A stretch of DNA of 64,000 nucleotides from contig NC_058522.1 in the NCBI RefSeq assembly GCF_904849725.1, positions 235,079,084 to 235,143,083 on the forward strand, read 5' to 3'. The translations under genes were made by a program, and so were the position numbers. Each line of letters begins with the position of its first letter. Within the stretch, counting starts at the first letter, position 1. The DNA comes from Hordeum vulgare subsp. vulgare. Its lineage: Eukaryota > Streptophyta > Magnoliopsida > Poales > Poaceae. Positions 33,045 to 44,880 of this stretch are shown here, piece after piece. The notes under the pieces were generated by a model. The model saw only the letters and a program-made list of their open reading frames with translations, did no database searches and was not told the DNA's origin.

Positions 33045-35373
33045 TGGATAGACTCATTAATGTACATTATTTGGATAAGAAGACATTTATAAAATGCAAT
33101 ACCAATGAAGGGAAAGAGTCGATGGTTTTTGACTCAAACCAAACTTATGAGGAGGTGGTTATAAAACTTAGAAGTGTGTTAAATTGGATTCACACAAATG
33201 ATAAAGTTATGCTTACTTGAAGGTATGATGTTGGAGTGGGGGTGAAGTCTTCATTGGAAGGTGTACAAGGATAAAGTAGTTGAATCACAAGACAAATCAC
33301 TTGAATTATTTGCCACCAAAATTGAGGTTCCCATGCTACATATTGACTTGAACCTACATGCCACCTCCCCAATACATGATAGAAGGGTGGAGGTGTATGT
33401 CCCCAATTCTTCTAGTCAACCACCAAATGAAGCAGAGATGAATGATAGAGCCATGCTAGTTCAAGAGGAAGAGGATAATGTTGATGCTAATGCAGCTCAT
33501 GTTCATGATGATGATGCTTATGTTTACGATGATGACATTGCCTATGTTGATGCTTATGCAGAAGTTGAAGAGATTTATTATAATCCCATTGGAAACTTGG
33601 ATTTCATTCTATACCAGCAAGAAATGGATCATAGCCTCCCTTATAGTCGTATGTATGGGGATGACTCAGATGATGAGGGTTCGGCGGAGGAATTGGACGA
33701 AGATGGATTCACTACACAAGAAAATGAAATATTCAAGAAGGTGACAGAAAGGAAAGAGGTGCCCCATTGTTTTTCATCTTAGTCTTGCCAACCAGGTCGT
33801 TGTTGATGGTGGCATGATATTGGGGTTGTTTGAACCAACACCGTGCCCGAAGGTCGGTGACCCTAAACCCATGATGAGGACGAGAATGCTCATTTGAAGA
33901 AAGACACCAAGTTTGGTTTCTTGGAAGAGTTCAAGTTATGGTTGACTCAATAGGCAATGGGTGTTGAAGAGTTGTGTAGCCACTCACTTATGCATACCGC
34001 CGGAGAAAGCCGACCACAACAATGGACACCGTCAACTCATATATGAGTTTTTAGGTTACAAATTGTTGAATAAGATAACCCACGATCCAATTGTGAAGGT
34101 GAAGTTCCTCATGAGTTTTATTGAAGAACGATTCAAATACTAGTGCAACTAGTGTAACGCATGGAAGGCCAAGGCAAATGCTATCAGGATGTTGCAACGT
34201 GATTATGAGGCTGCATACAATATTCTACATAGGATGTTGGGAGCCATCGCACATAGGAACCCTGGCATGTGTCATGCGGTGGAGGAAATTGACAGAGTGT
34301 ATCACCGTGCCTTCTGGAGTTTTGGTCAATGCATCAAGGCATTCGAGCATTGTCGTCCGGTTGTCTATAAATGGCACATTCTTGACTCGCAAATACAAGG
34401 GCACTCTAATAGTGGCAATGACTCACTCATCCAATAATAATGTGTTGTCGGTTGCATTTGCTTAAGTTCCTTCCGAGCATGGCGACAACTGGGAGTGGTT
34501 CATGGGACATGTGAGAACCAAGGTGATTGGGAATTGGGAGTATGCATCATATAGAACCCGCACCACAACATTTTTAAGGTGGTAGCCGTGTTTATTCCCA
34601 GCCTCCCAAAGCTTCACCATCGATGGTGCATGAGGCACTTTGTAGTAATCTATTACCGGGCATGGAAGAGCAAAGAGTTTTACAAATACATGGCCCATGT
34701 GTGCACGACACTCACCTTGGATTCATTGAAAACCAATATGATAATCTCTTCAAGGCATAGGTAAAGAACAAGGGGGGAAGAGCATTCTTGAACATGAATT
34801 ATGAGGAAAAACACAAGTGGTCACTCACTTCGATGAAGGAGGTTGGACATACAGCGACATGACTAGCAACCTGGTTGAATGCTTCAACAATGTGCTTAAG
34901 GGTGTTCGTTCTTTGCCGGTGACTGCAATATTGAATTATCCCTTCTTGAAGTTGGATGCGTATTTCCTTAGGCATTCTATATCAAGAGCCAACTGAATAG
35001 GGGAAAATGGATTACCCAAAGAAGGTTCATGATTGGCTGAAATTTCAAGTAGGCAAGTCTTCGCATCAACAAATAGTCAGATTCAACGAGAAAGAAATGA
35101 TCTACCAAGATGATGAGCTACATGAGACACTATTACCTACGGTGGTGTTGCTTATGAGGTGCACCTGAATAAGTAGTGGTGTCAATGTGAGTGGCCTCAT
35201 AAGTATCATAGGTCGTGCTTGCATGTGATGACGGCTGCGAAGGCAAGGAACTTACCCATTTCAGATGGAAGGATAGTACAGTTGCATGAGTTCATGTTGG
35301 AAGCCACGAGTTTGACTTGGGTACCTTGATTCCATCGTTTGCCTGACCAGTCACAATGGCCTGAGTACGATGG
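33045..35373 (+). pseudogene. Mutator-like (MULE) transposase pseudogene, truncated by Copia
   Basis: The frame opens near 33045 (MDRLINVHYLDKKTFIKC), followed by a GRYDVG-like stretch of the N-terminal PB1-type region. The acidic linker 33261-33782 (KIEVPMLHIDLNLHA, GNLDFILYQQEMDH, DSDDEGSAEELDEDGF) and the zinc-binding/DNA-binding part (about 33900-34140) come next. The catalytic domain starts with NPGMCHAVEE, AFWSFGQCIKAFEHCRPV and GTFLTRKYKGTLIVAM (34253-34420); DGTF is the first catalytic Asp region, here altered. HRWCMRHF, MTSNLVECFNNVLKGVRSLP (34859-34918) and a weak SWIM-like end follow. Several frameshifts and stops are present. The 3' end is cut at 35373 by the Copia LTR. MULE transposases cut at terminal inverted repeats; this copy cannot. 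Confidence 0.82.
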
Positions 35374-37794
35374 TGAAAGCACATATGATCCCTTGGTGAT
35401 TTTGATAACCCATGACAACATACATTGTCTCTTGGACTAACACTTTTACCTAGATATTTCAGGTTTAGTCCATGGAGAGCTATGGCTAAAGGTTTATGTG
35501 CAGATGCCCCTTGACGCAAGAAAGGAATAATATTGTCTCAATCTTCAAGCTAGAAGACTATTCATTTTATATTTGTGAGAAATCACTTTTGAGTCCATAG
35601 GAAAGCCAATACTATTAAAAGGGGGCGAGGTAGTAAAATGAACTGATTGCTCAAAATGCTCAAAGTTAGCCACCAAAATACCCACTCATTTTCCCGCATA
35701 TCCACTCTGTCAACTTCCACATACACAAATTCGGTGTCACCAACATTTCCATATCGGACCCACTGAGTTTGACCTCAGACAGAAACCCTGGCCATTCCCA
35801 CGAAATCGGTGCAACCGAAACCAAGTCGGTGCTACCGAGTTTGGTGACCAACTGTCGGGTGCCTCAATACACAAAATTGTAATTTCCGAGTTTGAGTATC
35901 GATGCCACCGAGTTTGGACATCTGATCATTAGTCACTTTTTCGTTGCCATCAAGTTTCGTATATCGGTCTCACCGAGATTCAAAAGTTCCTACCTTTGTG
36001 CTGATCGATACAACCAACTTTTTCACATTGGTGTCACCGAGTTTGTCACTCTGTGTGTAACTGTTGGATTGTATGTGCTGCCTATATATACCCCTTCACC
36101 CACGTCTCATTCATTGGAGAAGCACTCAGAATACACACTTCATTGCCAGATCCATTTTCTGAGGGAAAACCACCTAACCATGTGTTGAGACCAAGATATG
36201 CCAATCCAATCATTTGAAACTTGATCTCTAGCCTCCCCAAACTGCTTTCCACCAAATGAACCTCTCCTACCCATGCATATTTTGTGAGAGAGTGATTTAG
36301 TGTTGAGGAGACTATCCATAGAAGCACAAGAGCAAGGATTTCATTGATCTACCACATCTATTACCTTTTGGAGGGTGGTGCCTCCTAAATTGGTTAGGTG
36401 TCACTTGGGAGCCTCCTATTTCATGTTGTGGAGTTGAACCAAGATGTTTGTCAGGGCAAGGAGATCGCCTACTTCGTGAAGATCTACCGTGAGTAAGTCT
36501 AGTCCTCCGTGGACGGAAGACGTTGTGGAATAGACAAGGCTGCTTCTTTATGGACCCTCCATGGGTGGAGACCTCTGTGGACTCTCGCAGTCGTTACCCT
36601 CCGTGGATTGAAGTCTCCACTAACATGGACGTATGATAGCACCACCTATCGAAACCATGCCAAAAATTACCGTGTCAACCTCATGCGTTTGATCTCCCTA
36701 CCTTACTCCTCTACATTACACTTGCATGTATTACTTTTCGCTGTGTTAGAGCATATTTCTCCATATGTGGGTTTGGTAATTTATGGCAATCGCTATGGAC
36801 TAATGGTTGCCTTAAGTTATATTCGAAGGATTTGTCCATAGGCACTTCTTGAAGTCCATCTGTTGGTTTCAAGGAGTTTATATGATGACCAAGGTGATAT
36901 TCAAAGTATTATCCAAAGATTGGTCATAAAGACACAAGGTTGGTCAAGACTAAGCAAAAAGTAAATCAAGATGATCAACACACAAAGTGTACAAGATGTA
37001 CCGAGAGGGACCAAGTGATCCCCTGGTATGGAAAGCATTGTTCATAACGCTTTTGTGTACTAATCCATGGTCTTCGTGACAGTTTTGTGTGGGGTTAGGT
37101 GTGTCTCCATGGGTTTGTGTCAAGAGGAAGATCTCATTCAACCTATGAAGGATGACATCAAGTGGTGATCGTCATCAAGATTGCGGTGTGCAACTTCAAG
37201 TGGAGCATCACGAAGATATCATGCTTGAAGCTTGCCGTCCATTGTGGTGGCAATGTACTTGTGAAAATGTGCTGAAGAGTGGCTCACCCATAATGAGTAT
37301 AGGGGAGCAATCAACTACTCTTCATGAAACCAACGCAATAAGGAAAGGTTGTTCATCTCGAGGAAGCCAAGATCATCGTCATCTAGCTCAAGAGGACTAC
37401 GTGCAAGGTATAGGTTTGCTCTTGGTAGGGTTTTCTATTTTAGGATAGGTTGTCATACTGTCAAGGGGGGCTCTCAAGTGAGTTCCTTGATCGTATCCTT
37501 CGTTGAGATCTCAAACCATTTGCATCCTTGCATCGTATTTCTTGGTTCTTGTTTGGTGTTTCTCTTTTTGAGTTTTAGACCTTTTGGTCATCTTCGTGAC
37601 AAGCTCGACTTCATCGAAAACGGAGTCCAGATGCATCTTCTATGATGGTTTCGGTGTTGGGAGTTTTTGTCGGTTCTTCATTCCTAGAGGTCTCACATCT
37701 CTATATCACATCCTATTGTCATCCTCAATCCAACAAGCTTGAGTTTGCTCGATTCTAACCTCGTATGCGAAAGTTATGGAAGTTTTAGTGGCCA

Positions 37795-38030
37795 GCCGTA
37801 GTACCGCAGGTGCCATCTGTAGCGGTAGTAGTCCTTTACTACCGCTCTGTGGCAGTACTACCGTGCGGTCGTACTTTTGCGCATCCACAGCCTCAACGGT
37901 GGTAGGCATAGAAGTAATACTTTACTTCCGTGGTTGGTGGATCTATCGTGCGGTAGTACTGCCCCTAGCAGCGTAGTATCGCTCCTAGCAGTGGTAGTAC
38001 CGCTCCTAGCAGCGGTAGTACCGTTGTGCT
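37795..38030. repeat. TAGTACCGC imperfect palindrome array in the solo LTR
   Basis: Multiple copies of GCGGTAGTACCGC-like text, the last three spaced about 21 bp (GGTAGTACCGCTCCTAGCA), lie upstream of the TATA box. The units are self-complementary and could form hairpins in DNA or RNA, or bind a regulator. Confidence 0.6.
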
Positions 38031-38070
38031 CAGTCTGAGAGCGGGGCTAACAGTCATATTCTTTCCCCTC

Positions 38071-38081
38071 ACTATATAAGG
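38071..38081 (+). promoter_or_regulatory. TATA box of the solo LTR
   Basis: ACTATATAAGG, followed by a G run; the likely start of the R region lies about 30 bp downstream. Confidence 0.55.
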
Positions 38082-39315
38082 GGGGGGGGTCTTCTTCCCC
38101 TTTGGACCTTATCCATCTATTGAGCTCGTGTTCTTCCCCCATTGTTGACCTTCTTAGAGCTTGCTAATTCTCAATCCCTCAAATGATTCTTGCTAGTTCT
38201 TGAGGGAAAAGAGAGAGGAGATCTAGATCCATATCTCCACCAATCACTTGCTCCTCTATGTGAGGGGAACCACTTGGATCTTGATCTTGGAGTTCTTTGT
38301 GAGCTCTATGTTCTTTCTCTCATATTTCTCCCTAGCTTTTGTCGTTGTGGAGGGATTTCAGTGTGAGGGACTTTTGACCACTTCGTGTGTTCTTGACATT
38401 GCATTAGTTGCATCGGTTTGAGTTCTCCACGGTGATATGTGGAAGTGAGAAGTTCAGAAGCTTATTACCCTTGGGTACTTGGTACCCCTATAGATTGTTC
38501 TTCGTGGATACTTTGGCATCCTCGAAGCTTGGTGGTGCCTCGGAACTCAATCATTGTGGTGTAAAGCTCCGGGCAAGGTTCGGGGTCTCCAATTAAGTTG
38601 TGGAGATTACCCCGAGCATTTGTGGTCACCTCGAAGCCATATTACATTGTGGTTAAGCTTCGTGGTGTTGTTGGGAGCCTCCAATTAAGTTGTGAAGATT
38701 TCCCCAACCTTATTTATACGGGTTCGGTGACTGCCTTCAAGGGTCCCTTAGTGGAATCACATCATCTTGCATTGTGCAAGGGCCTGAGGAGATTACGGTG
38801 GCCTTGGTTGCATCTTGGGGAGCACTATGCCTCCACACCGCCAAACAGAGATTAGCATCCGCAAGGGTGTGAACTTCGGGATACATCTCGTCTCCGCGTG
38901 CCTCGGTTATCTCTTACTCGGACCATTTGGTTATGCACTTTACATTGTGATAGCCTTATTGTTTCTTGTCTTATATCTTGCTATCACTTAGTTGTTTATC
39001 TTGCTTAGCATAAGTTATTGGTGCACATAGGTGAGCCTAGTTGTTTCAGATTTGACACATTAAATGTTAGTTTTATTCTGCATTTGTTCAAGCCTAAAGC
39101 GTAATTATTTTAAAGCGCCTATTCACCCCCCTCTAGGCAACATCCACGTCCTTTCACGCTGCTATACTCTTAGAACTTCAAGTGTAGGGTGTACTAGACT
39201 TGTTAGAACCGCTGAATTTCTGCCCTCCTAGAAATTGGGTTAGGCTAGAATTTTTATCTTGACAAGTAGTCTATTCACCCCTCCCTCTAGACACATCTTC
39301 TATTCATCCCTCGAT

Positions 39316-39327
39316 TGGTATTAGAGC
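39316..39327 (+). other. Primer-binding site of Copia element B
   Basis: TGGTATTAGAGC, one base from the initiator-Met tRNA complement, directly after the 5' LTR. Confidence 0.8.
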
Positions 39328-39367
39328 AAGGTCTCCAAAACCTTGGTTTAATCACCGTTGGAGGAAG

Positions 39368-39841
39368 ATGAGTGTGACTAGTTCCGGGATTTTTAGTTGT
39401 AAAGTGTCTATTCTTGATGGGGAGTACTTTAGACAATGGAAAAAATTGAAATTCTTGATATATCTGATGAGTTCCATTTGCACAAATATGTTGAGTATCC
39501 CTATGCACCTCCCATTGATCCCATACATCCTTCTCATGATGATGAAGTTGATATGCTTGGTAACCTCATGGAACAACCTAATCATTAAAGGATTACCAAG
39601 AAATATGCTTAATCAGTTGCAAAACTTTGAGTGTGCTCCTACCTCATGGAACAACCTAAAGAAAACATATCCAGATTATTCCTTGAAAAATATTGATATC
39701 ATTGTCCACAAATACATTGCTTTTCACAAAATGAAATCAACCGATCCTAATTTTGACAAATGCCTATTTGAGCTTTGTGACCTCATGTGTGCCAAAGGAC
39801 ATGTCATTACTATTAACAATATCATTGTTGAAGCCATTTGA
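39368..39841 (+). pseudogene. Copia element B gag, shortened
   Basis: 157 codons from MSVTSSGIFSCKVSILDGEY, with the UBN2-type gag start and the later EFDKCLFELCDLMCAKGH-like text. The core has changes of frame sense (ILLMMMKLICLVTSWNN, a repeated TSWNNL), and the CCHC zinc knuckle is absent. A stop (TGA 39839-39841) separates it from the downstream frame, which is in phase. Confidence 0.7.
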
Positions 39842-41133
39842 GTGCATAAACATGAACATTGTCATAGTCAAATTTCTGATGGAATTCTTGTTTATTATGA
39901 GGGAGCTTCATCCGATGATGACAATGTGGAGCATGGCTACTATGATGAAGATGATGACTTTGACATCGAGTATGAGAAGACCATGAGGAACCTTAGTATT
40001 ATGGCGAACCTTAGAGACTACATGGTCGGTGGTAAGGAGTGGGTTCCCGACAGTGGATGCACTGATCACATGACCGGAGATAAAGACATGTTCCATGAGT
40101 TGACACCAAACCGTGGACCTCGAAGGTATGTGACTTTTGGAGATAACTCCATGGGTAAGCTACTTGGTCATGGTAAGGTGGTCGTATGTTGTGAAAGTTC
40201 TATTCAAAATGTCATGCTTGTTGAATCCCTTGGCTACAATCTTCTTTCCGTATCTACACTAGCAGACTTTGGTTTCGATGTGCTATTTACGAAAGCTGAA
40301 TGTCGTGTGTTTCGTAGCGACAATCATAAAATCGTCTTTATTGGTTTCCATAGAGATGGTCTATACATTCTTCATTTCTCTAAGATATCCAAACCACGTA
40401 CATGTCTTATTGCAAAATCTTCTAAAGGTTGGTTATGTCATAGAAGGCTAGGACATGTTGGCATGCGTAATCTTGACAAATTTATCAAAGGTGATCATAT
40501 TCTTGGTTGTCAAGATGTTATCTTTGACAAAGATAGACTTTGTAGTGCTTGTCAAGCACGAAAGCCAATTGGTCGAAGTCATCCCGTGAAGAACATTATG
40601 ACTACCAGAAGACCCATCGATTTTCTTCACATGGATCTCTTTGGTCCCAATGCTTACAAGAGTCTGAGTGGAAATTCTTATGGTTTAGTAATTGTTGATG
40701 ATTTTTCCAGATTTACGCTGGTGTTCGTTCTTAATGATAAGTCGCGGGTAAAAATGATCTTCAAGAATTTTACTCGGAAAGCTCAAAATCAGTTTGAAGT
40801 GAAGATAAAGAAGGTTCGGAGAAACAACGGAACGGAGTTGAAGAACAGTAATGTGGATACTTTTGTTGACGAAGAAGGTATCTCACATGAGTTCTTGGCG
40901 ACGTACACACCTCAACAAAATGGAGTTGTTGAGAGGAAAAATTGGACTCTCATATAGATGGCGAGAACGATGCTCGATGAATACGAGAGTCCAAGACACT
41001 TTTGGGCAGAAGCCGTGGAAACATCTTGCCATTCCATAAACGGACTCTACCTACACAAGCTTCTCAGTAAGACGACATACGAGCTACTCATCAGTAACAA
41101 ACCCCTAGTTGGGTACAATTGCCAAATGATGTA
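39842..41133 (+). pseudogene. Copia element B protease and integrase, broken
   Basis: The 371-codon frame 39842-40957 holds, in order, an acidic linker, WVPDSGCTDHMTGDKDMF (DSG, protease active site), GAG-pre-integrase text with HRRLGHVGMRNLDKF, CSACQARKP (zinc finger), the integrase core start LHMDLFGPNAYKSLSGNSYG (first Asp) and VDDFSRFT, then NNGTELKN (second acidic position, Asp changed to Asn: RRNNGTE) and TPQQNGVVERKN (Glu). A stop at 40955-40957 is followed in phase by RTMLDEYESPRHFWAEAVET. A further stop comes near 41131. The altered second catalytic residue means the integrase would be dead even without the stops. Confidence 0.82.
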
Positions 41134-41616
41134 GGCAATAAGGAACCTTCGGAAGCTGTCAAAGACTTGTCCATTGGCAAGATTCGTCCCATGGAGGTGA
41201 AGGAAAGAACTTCATCAACTCAAGTGGAAGCTCCCACTTCGCATCAAGGTGAACCGCGGAACGACATGGAAGCATCCACAAGCGGTACACGACATGATGA
41301 ACAATAGGAAGAAAAACATCATGATGATTCACCTCAACCTTCCTCACCACCACCTCAAGGATACGATGATGGAAACAACAACGCTCAAGATGATGATGAT
41401 GATGAAGAAGAAGCTCCTCCATCCAACAAGAAGAAGGTGTCAAGAGTTATAGCAAGAGTGGACACAGATCATCCGTTGAATAAAATCTACGACAACATAA
41501 AAACCGGTAGAATCACTCGCTCTAAATCTCGTTTAGCTAACTGATGTGAGCATTATTCTTTGATCTCTAGTATTGAAGCGTTGAATGTATAAGAAGCTCT
41601 TCAAGATCCGGATTGG
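41134..41616 (+). pseudogene. Copia element B integrase-RT linker
   Basis: A low-complexity linker: KEPSEAVKDLSIGKIRPMEV, TSGTRHDEQ, then in another frame HHDDSPQPSSPPPQGYDDGN, an Asp/Glu run, NKKKVSRVIARVDTDHPLNK and RITRSKSRLAN, the conserved lead into the Copia RT. Frameshifts occur. Confidence 0.6.
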
Positions 41617-42543
41617 GTGAATGCCATGCATGAAGAGCTACACAACTTCGAGACGAACCAAGTATGGACACTTGTTGAAAAACCTGAAGGCGAGCAGAAT
41701 ATCATCGGTACAAGATGGGTGTTTTGGAACAAGCAAGATGAAGATGGACAAGTAGTACACAACAAGGCACGTCTCGTAGCCGAAGGATACACACAATTCA
41801 AAGGTATGGACTATGGTGAGACTTATGCTCCTGTTGCTAGACTTGAAGCCATTCATATTCTCCTAGCTTATGCCAATCACCATGATATAACTCTTTACCA
41901 AATGGATATCAATAGTGCCGTTCTCAATGGAGAAATTGAGGAGGAAGTTTATGTTAAACAACCTCCTAGTTTTGTGAAACCTAAGAAACCTTATCATGTT
42001 TACAAAGTTTGTAAAGCTTTATATGGTCTTAAACAAGCCCCTAGAGCATGGTACGTATGCCTAACGAAGTTTCTCATGGAAAAGGGTTTTGAGATTGGTA
42101 AAATTGATGTAACCTTATTCACTAAAAGAGTTAATGGAGAACTATTTGTTTGCCAAATATATGTGGATGATATTATCTTTGGTTCTACTAATCCACATTT
42201 AAGTGAAAAGTTTGGAAACTTGATGTCAGAAAAGTATGAGATGTCCATGATGAGTGAACTGAAGTTCTTCCTTGGATTGCAAATCAAACAATTGAGAGTA
42301 GGTACATTTATCTCTCAAACCAAGTACACCAAGGACTTAATCAACAAGCTCGATATGCAAGAATTCAAAGGTATGAGAACCCTCATGCCTACTATTGGAC
42401 ATCTTGACCTCACTAAGGAGGACAAACCAGTTTATCAAAAGGTTTATCGATCAATGATTGCTTCATTGTTGTATTTATGTACCTCCCGTCCTAATATTAT
42501 GTTGAGTGCTTGCATGTGTTTCCCCTTATCAAGAAATACCTAA
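41617..42543 (+). pseudogene. Copia element B reverse transcriptase
   Basis: 308 open codons covering the Copia RT (RVT_2): MNAMHEELHNFETNQVWTLV, GTRWVFWNKQDEDGQVVHNK, ARLVAEGYTQFKGMDYGETY, APVARLEAI, LYQMDINSAVLNGEIEEEVY, VKQPPSF, KALYGLKQAPRAWY and QIYVDDIIFGSTN (YVDD catalytic). The usual DVKSAFLNG reads DINSAVLNG. It stops at 42543 after CTSRPNIMLSACMC, so RNase H is lost. The frame is offset from the upstream integrase. RT alone could fold, but no promoter-to-protein path is intact. Confidence 0.85.
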
Positions 42544-42740
42544 TGAGTGTCATCTATTGGATGTGAAAGTTATACTGAGATACCTAATACATACACCCAA
42601 CTTTGGCATATGGTATCCCAAGAGATCTTATTTTCATCTTGTTGGGTATTCCAACTCGGACTATGGCTCCACCTAGGGTACATGTCAATTTCTTGGGAGA
42701 TATCTTGTCTCTTGGACATCCAAGAAATAAAACTCACCAT
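42544..42740 (+). pseudogene. RNase H remnant of Copia element B
   Basis: Short broken pieces (HTPNFGIWYPK-like, GYSNSDYGST-like) of the RNase H lead-in. A deletion then joins to the non-coding tail (ACCAAGTATCAACAACC near 42750) that in element A lies downstream of the complete RNase H end. Confidence 0.5.
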
Positions 42741-44880
42741 CTTGACATGACCAAGTATCAACAACCTTTTCTTCTGAGATGGAGGAAGAAGACAACGAAA
42801 TCCTATCCTAGACAATTCTATGATATAAAATTTCACTCATGTAATTTGGATATATTATGTTCTTCCTTGCATGACTAACCATTGTAGGTGAAAAGTGAAC
42901 CAAAATGACATGGATTGCTCCCAACTCAAGATGAACTTCATCAACATTGAGCATCCACAACAAGTTCACCTACAAGCTATGTCATCACCATCATTCGAAG
43001 GTATGTACTCATGTCTTTGATATGGCTCTACACCAATTCATGGAGTAAAGCAACTCAAGTGACATGAATACATTGAAATGCTTAATCGAAAAATGGTAAA
43101 CCCATTTAGAGCTTAACGATGAGTATGACTTGTGATCAAGCATACTTGATTGACTCCTCAAGTCAAATACTCTAATATAGCTGACATAGTCACCTCCCCA
43201 CATCTAGAAGGAGATCATTGTATGGTTCACATTTGACCTTTCACATTCTTAGAACCATTCAACTCTCATCTACATGTATGTATATATCTCAAATTTTAAA
43301 AAAAAATGTTGCTACCTTTTGTTTTTGTCTTACTTTTGTTTGACTTTCTCTATTGGTATTTTTTAATTGGAATCTTGAAACATTCTTTCAATCAGCCTAC
43401 TTTTTGTTAAGGAGTTAAATTTCAGTGCAACTCGGTTTCACCGATATAGGAAACTCGGTCCAACCTATTTCTCCCACGGGCATGAATCTCATTCTCAGTT
43501 CTACCGAACCACTTTGCCTTGGTGACTCCGATATTATAACAACATTAGTTGCTCTTGTATTCTATGCTGGACTATCATCTTAGGGGGAGAAACAATATCA
43601 ATGATCCCATATTTCACTGCCTCCTAACATTCAATTGAAAAATTTCTAAGACAAAATCCATTTCCAGCTTGATTTTTCAAAGGGGGAGAAAATTTCTTTT
43701 GGGGGAGAAAAATCTCACTGATCCCATTCAATATAAAATGGATTATGATCTAGGATCCCTATCATAGGGGGAGATAGTTCAAGGAACCCTTATCCATAAC
43801 AAAGGGGGAGAACATTCGATGAACCCTACAGACTATATAAGGGGGAGAAAAGCCTAATTCAAGGAGCCCTTATCATGGAGCGAAGTATCAAGGATCCCTT
43901 TCTGTCAATGAGCCCTTATCCTGTAGCCTCTTATTTTTGGTAATTTATTCCAAAGGGGGGGAATATTATCAAAGCTTCCATTCAATGAATCTATTTATAG
44001 GGGAGCCTATACAAAAGAGGGAGAAACAACACTAGGGGACATATTTGTTCCCAAGGGGAGACGTATCAAACCTTAGACATTAAGAGGGAAAGAGATAAAT
44101 ATGGTATGGTTTTATTGGTTTGGACTTATTTTCCCTACCTACTCCAAATATCCAATGCTATGATTCAGGGGGAGAGGAAACCTTACATATTCATCCTTAG
44201 GGGAGAAAAAATCTTGTTCTCTTGGAGACATATCCTTTTATCAAATCTTATCTTCAATATGTCTTCAATTTCCTCGTACTTTTGAAGTTCTTTGCATCTT
44301 TACAACAGGGTACTCTTGTGTTATCTCACATTTGTTTTCCCAAGTGTACTCCTATGTCAAGACGCTCAAGATCCTCAAGGTAAGTATATGCATCATATCC
44401 TTGTTCATGACGAGCTCTTGTTTCATGCACATATTATTTGCAAGAGGGAGTCTTGAACATGGAAATTCTTCATTCACATATGTTTGATGCATATAGCCAG
44501 GATGTTTATGACTTGTCTTGTCCTTCTACCTTGTGTGTGCCCATGCAGTCCAAAGAAACTATCCTTTAAAAACAATTGCACACATTTAGGGGGATCTTGT
44601 ACTAGTCATATTTCTTTCAAACCTGTCATATTCTAATGCTTATCTTTATTTGAAGCTTTGATTGTATGTTCTCATCAATTACTAAAAAGGGAGAGATTGA
44701 AAGAACATATGCTCCCTTGGTGATTTTTATAATTCATGACAACATACATTGTCTCTTGAACTAACACTTTTACCTAGATATTTCAGGTTTAGTCCTTAGA
44801 GAGCTATGGTTAAGGTTTATGTGGATCTTTATTTGAAGCTTTGATTATATGTTGTCATCAATTACCAAAAAGGGGGAGAT
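42741..44880 (+). other. Copia element B 3' non-coding tail with repeated GGGGGAGA tracts
   Basis: Shares blocks with 13360-15082. Between about 43575 and 44880 at least a dozen purine tracts of the form GGGGGAGAAA occur, each followed by different sequence. The last (AAAAAGGGGGAGAT, 44867-44880) directly precedes the LTR. No ORF is supported. Confidence 0.65.

Larger units (their letters stand above)
36744..39156 (+). mobile_element. Solo LTR (2413 bp) of another Copia-type family
   Basis: Starts TGTTAGAGCATATTTCTCC and ends CATCCACGTCCTTTCA. It is flanked by perfect CGCTG duplications (36739-36743 and 39157-39161) inside the LTR of element B. The end resembles SIRE-type LTR ends (CCTATTCACCCCCCTCTAGG). 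A TATA box CACTATATAAGG lies at 38070-38081, next to a 10-base G run. A GC-rich TAGTACCGC array precedes it. No internal region remains, indicating LTR-LTR recombination. All frames inside, up to 110 codons, lack recognisable content. Confidence 0.9.
35374..39314 (+). mobile_element. 5' LTR of Maximus/SIRE-like Copia element B, split by a solo LTR
   Basis: Starts TGAAAGCACATATGATCCC and ends near 39314, just before the primer site. Removing the nested LTR (36744-39156) and one target copy leaves 1523 bp, within 3 bp of the LTR at 15083-16608. A TATA box lies at 36081-36091. U3 has many short ACCGAG / CTCGGT inverted motifs. It cuts the Mutator-like pseudogene; the left flank is GATGG. Confidence 0.87.

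Noticed and set aside
33478..33744. Methionine-rich frame in the Mutator region
   Set aside because: It is the out-of-phase reading of the acidic linker of the Mutator-like transposase.
38408..38855. Two plus-strand frames of 62 and 85 codons
   Set aside because: They lie within the 2.4-kb solo LTR downstream of its TATA box, with no recognisable protein content.
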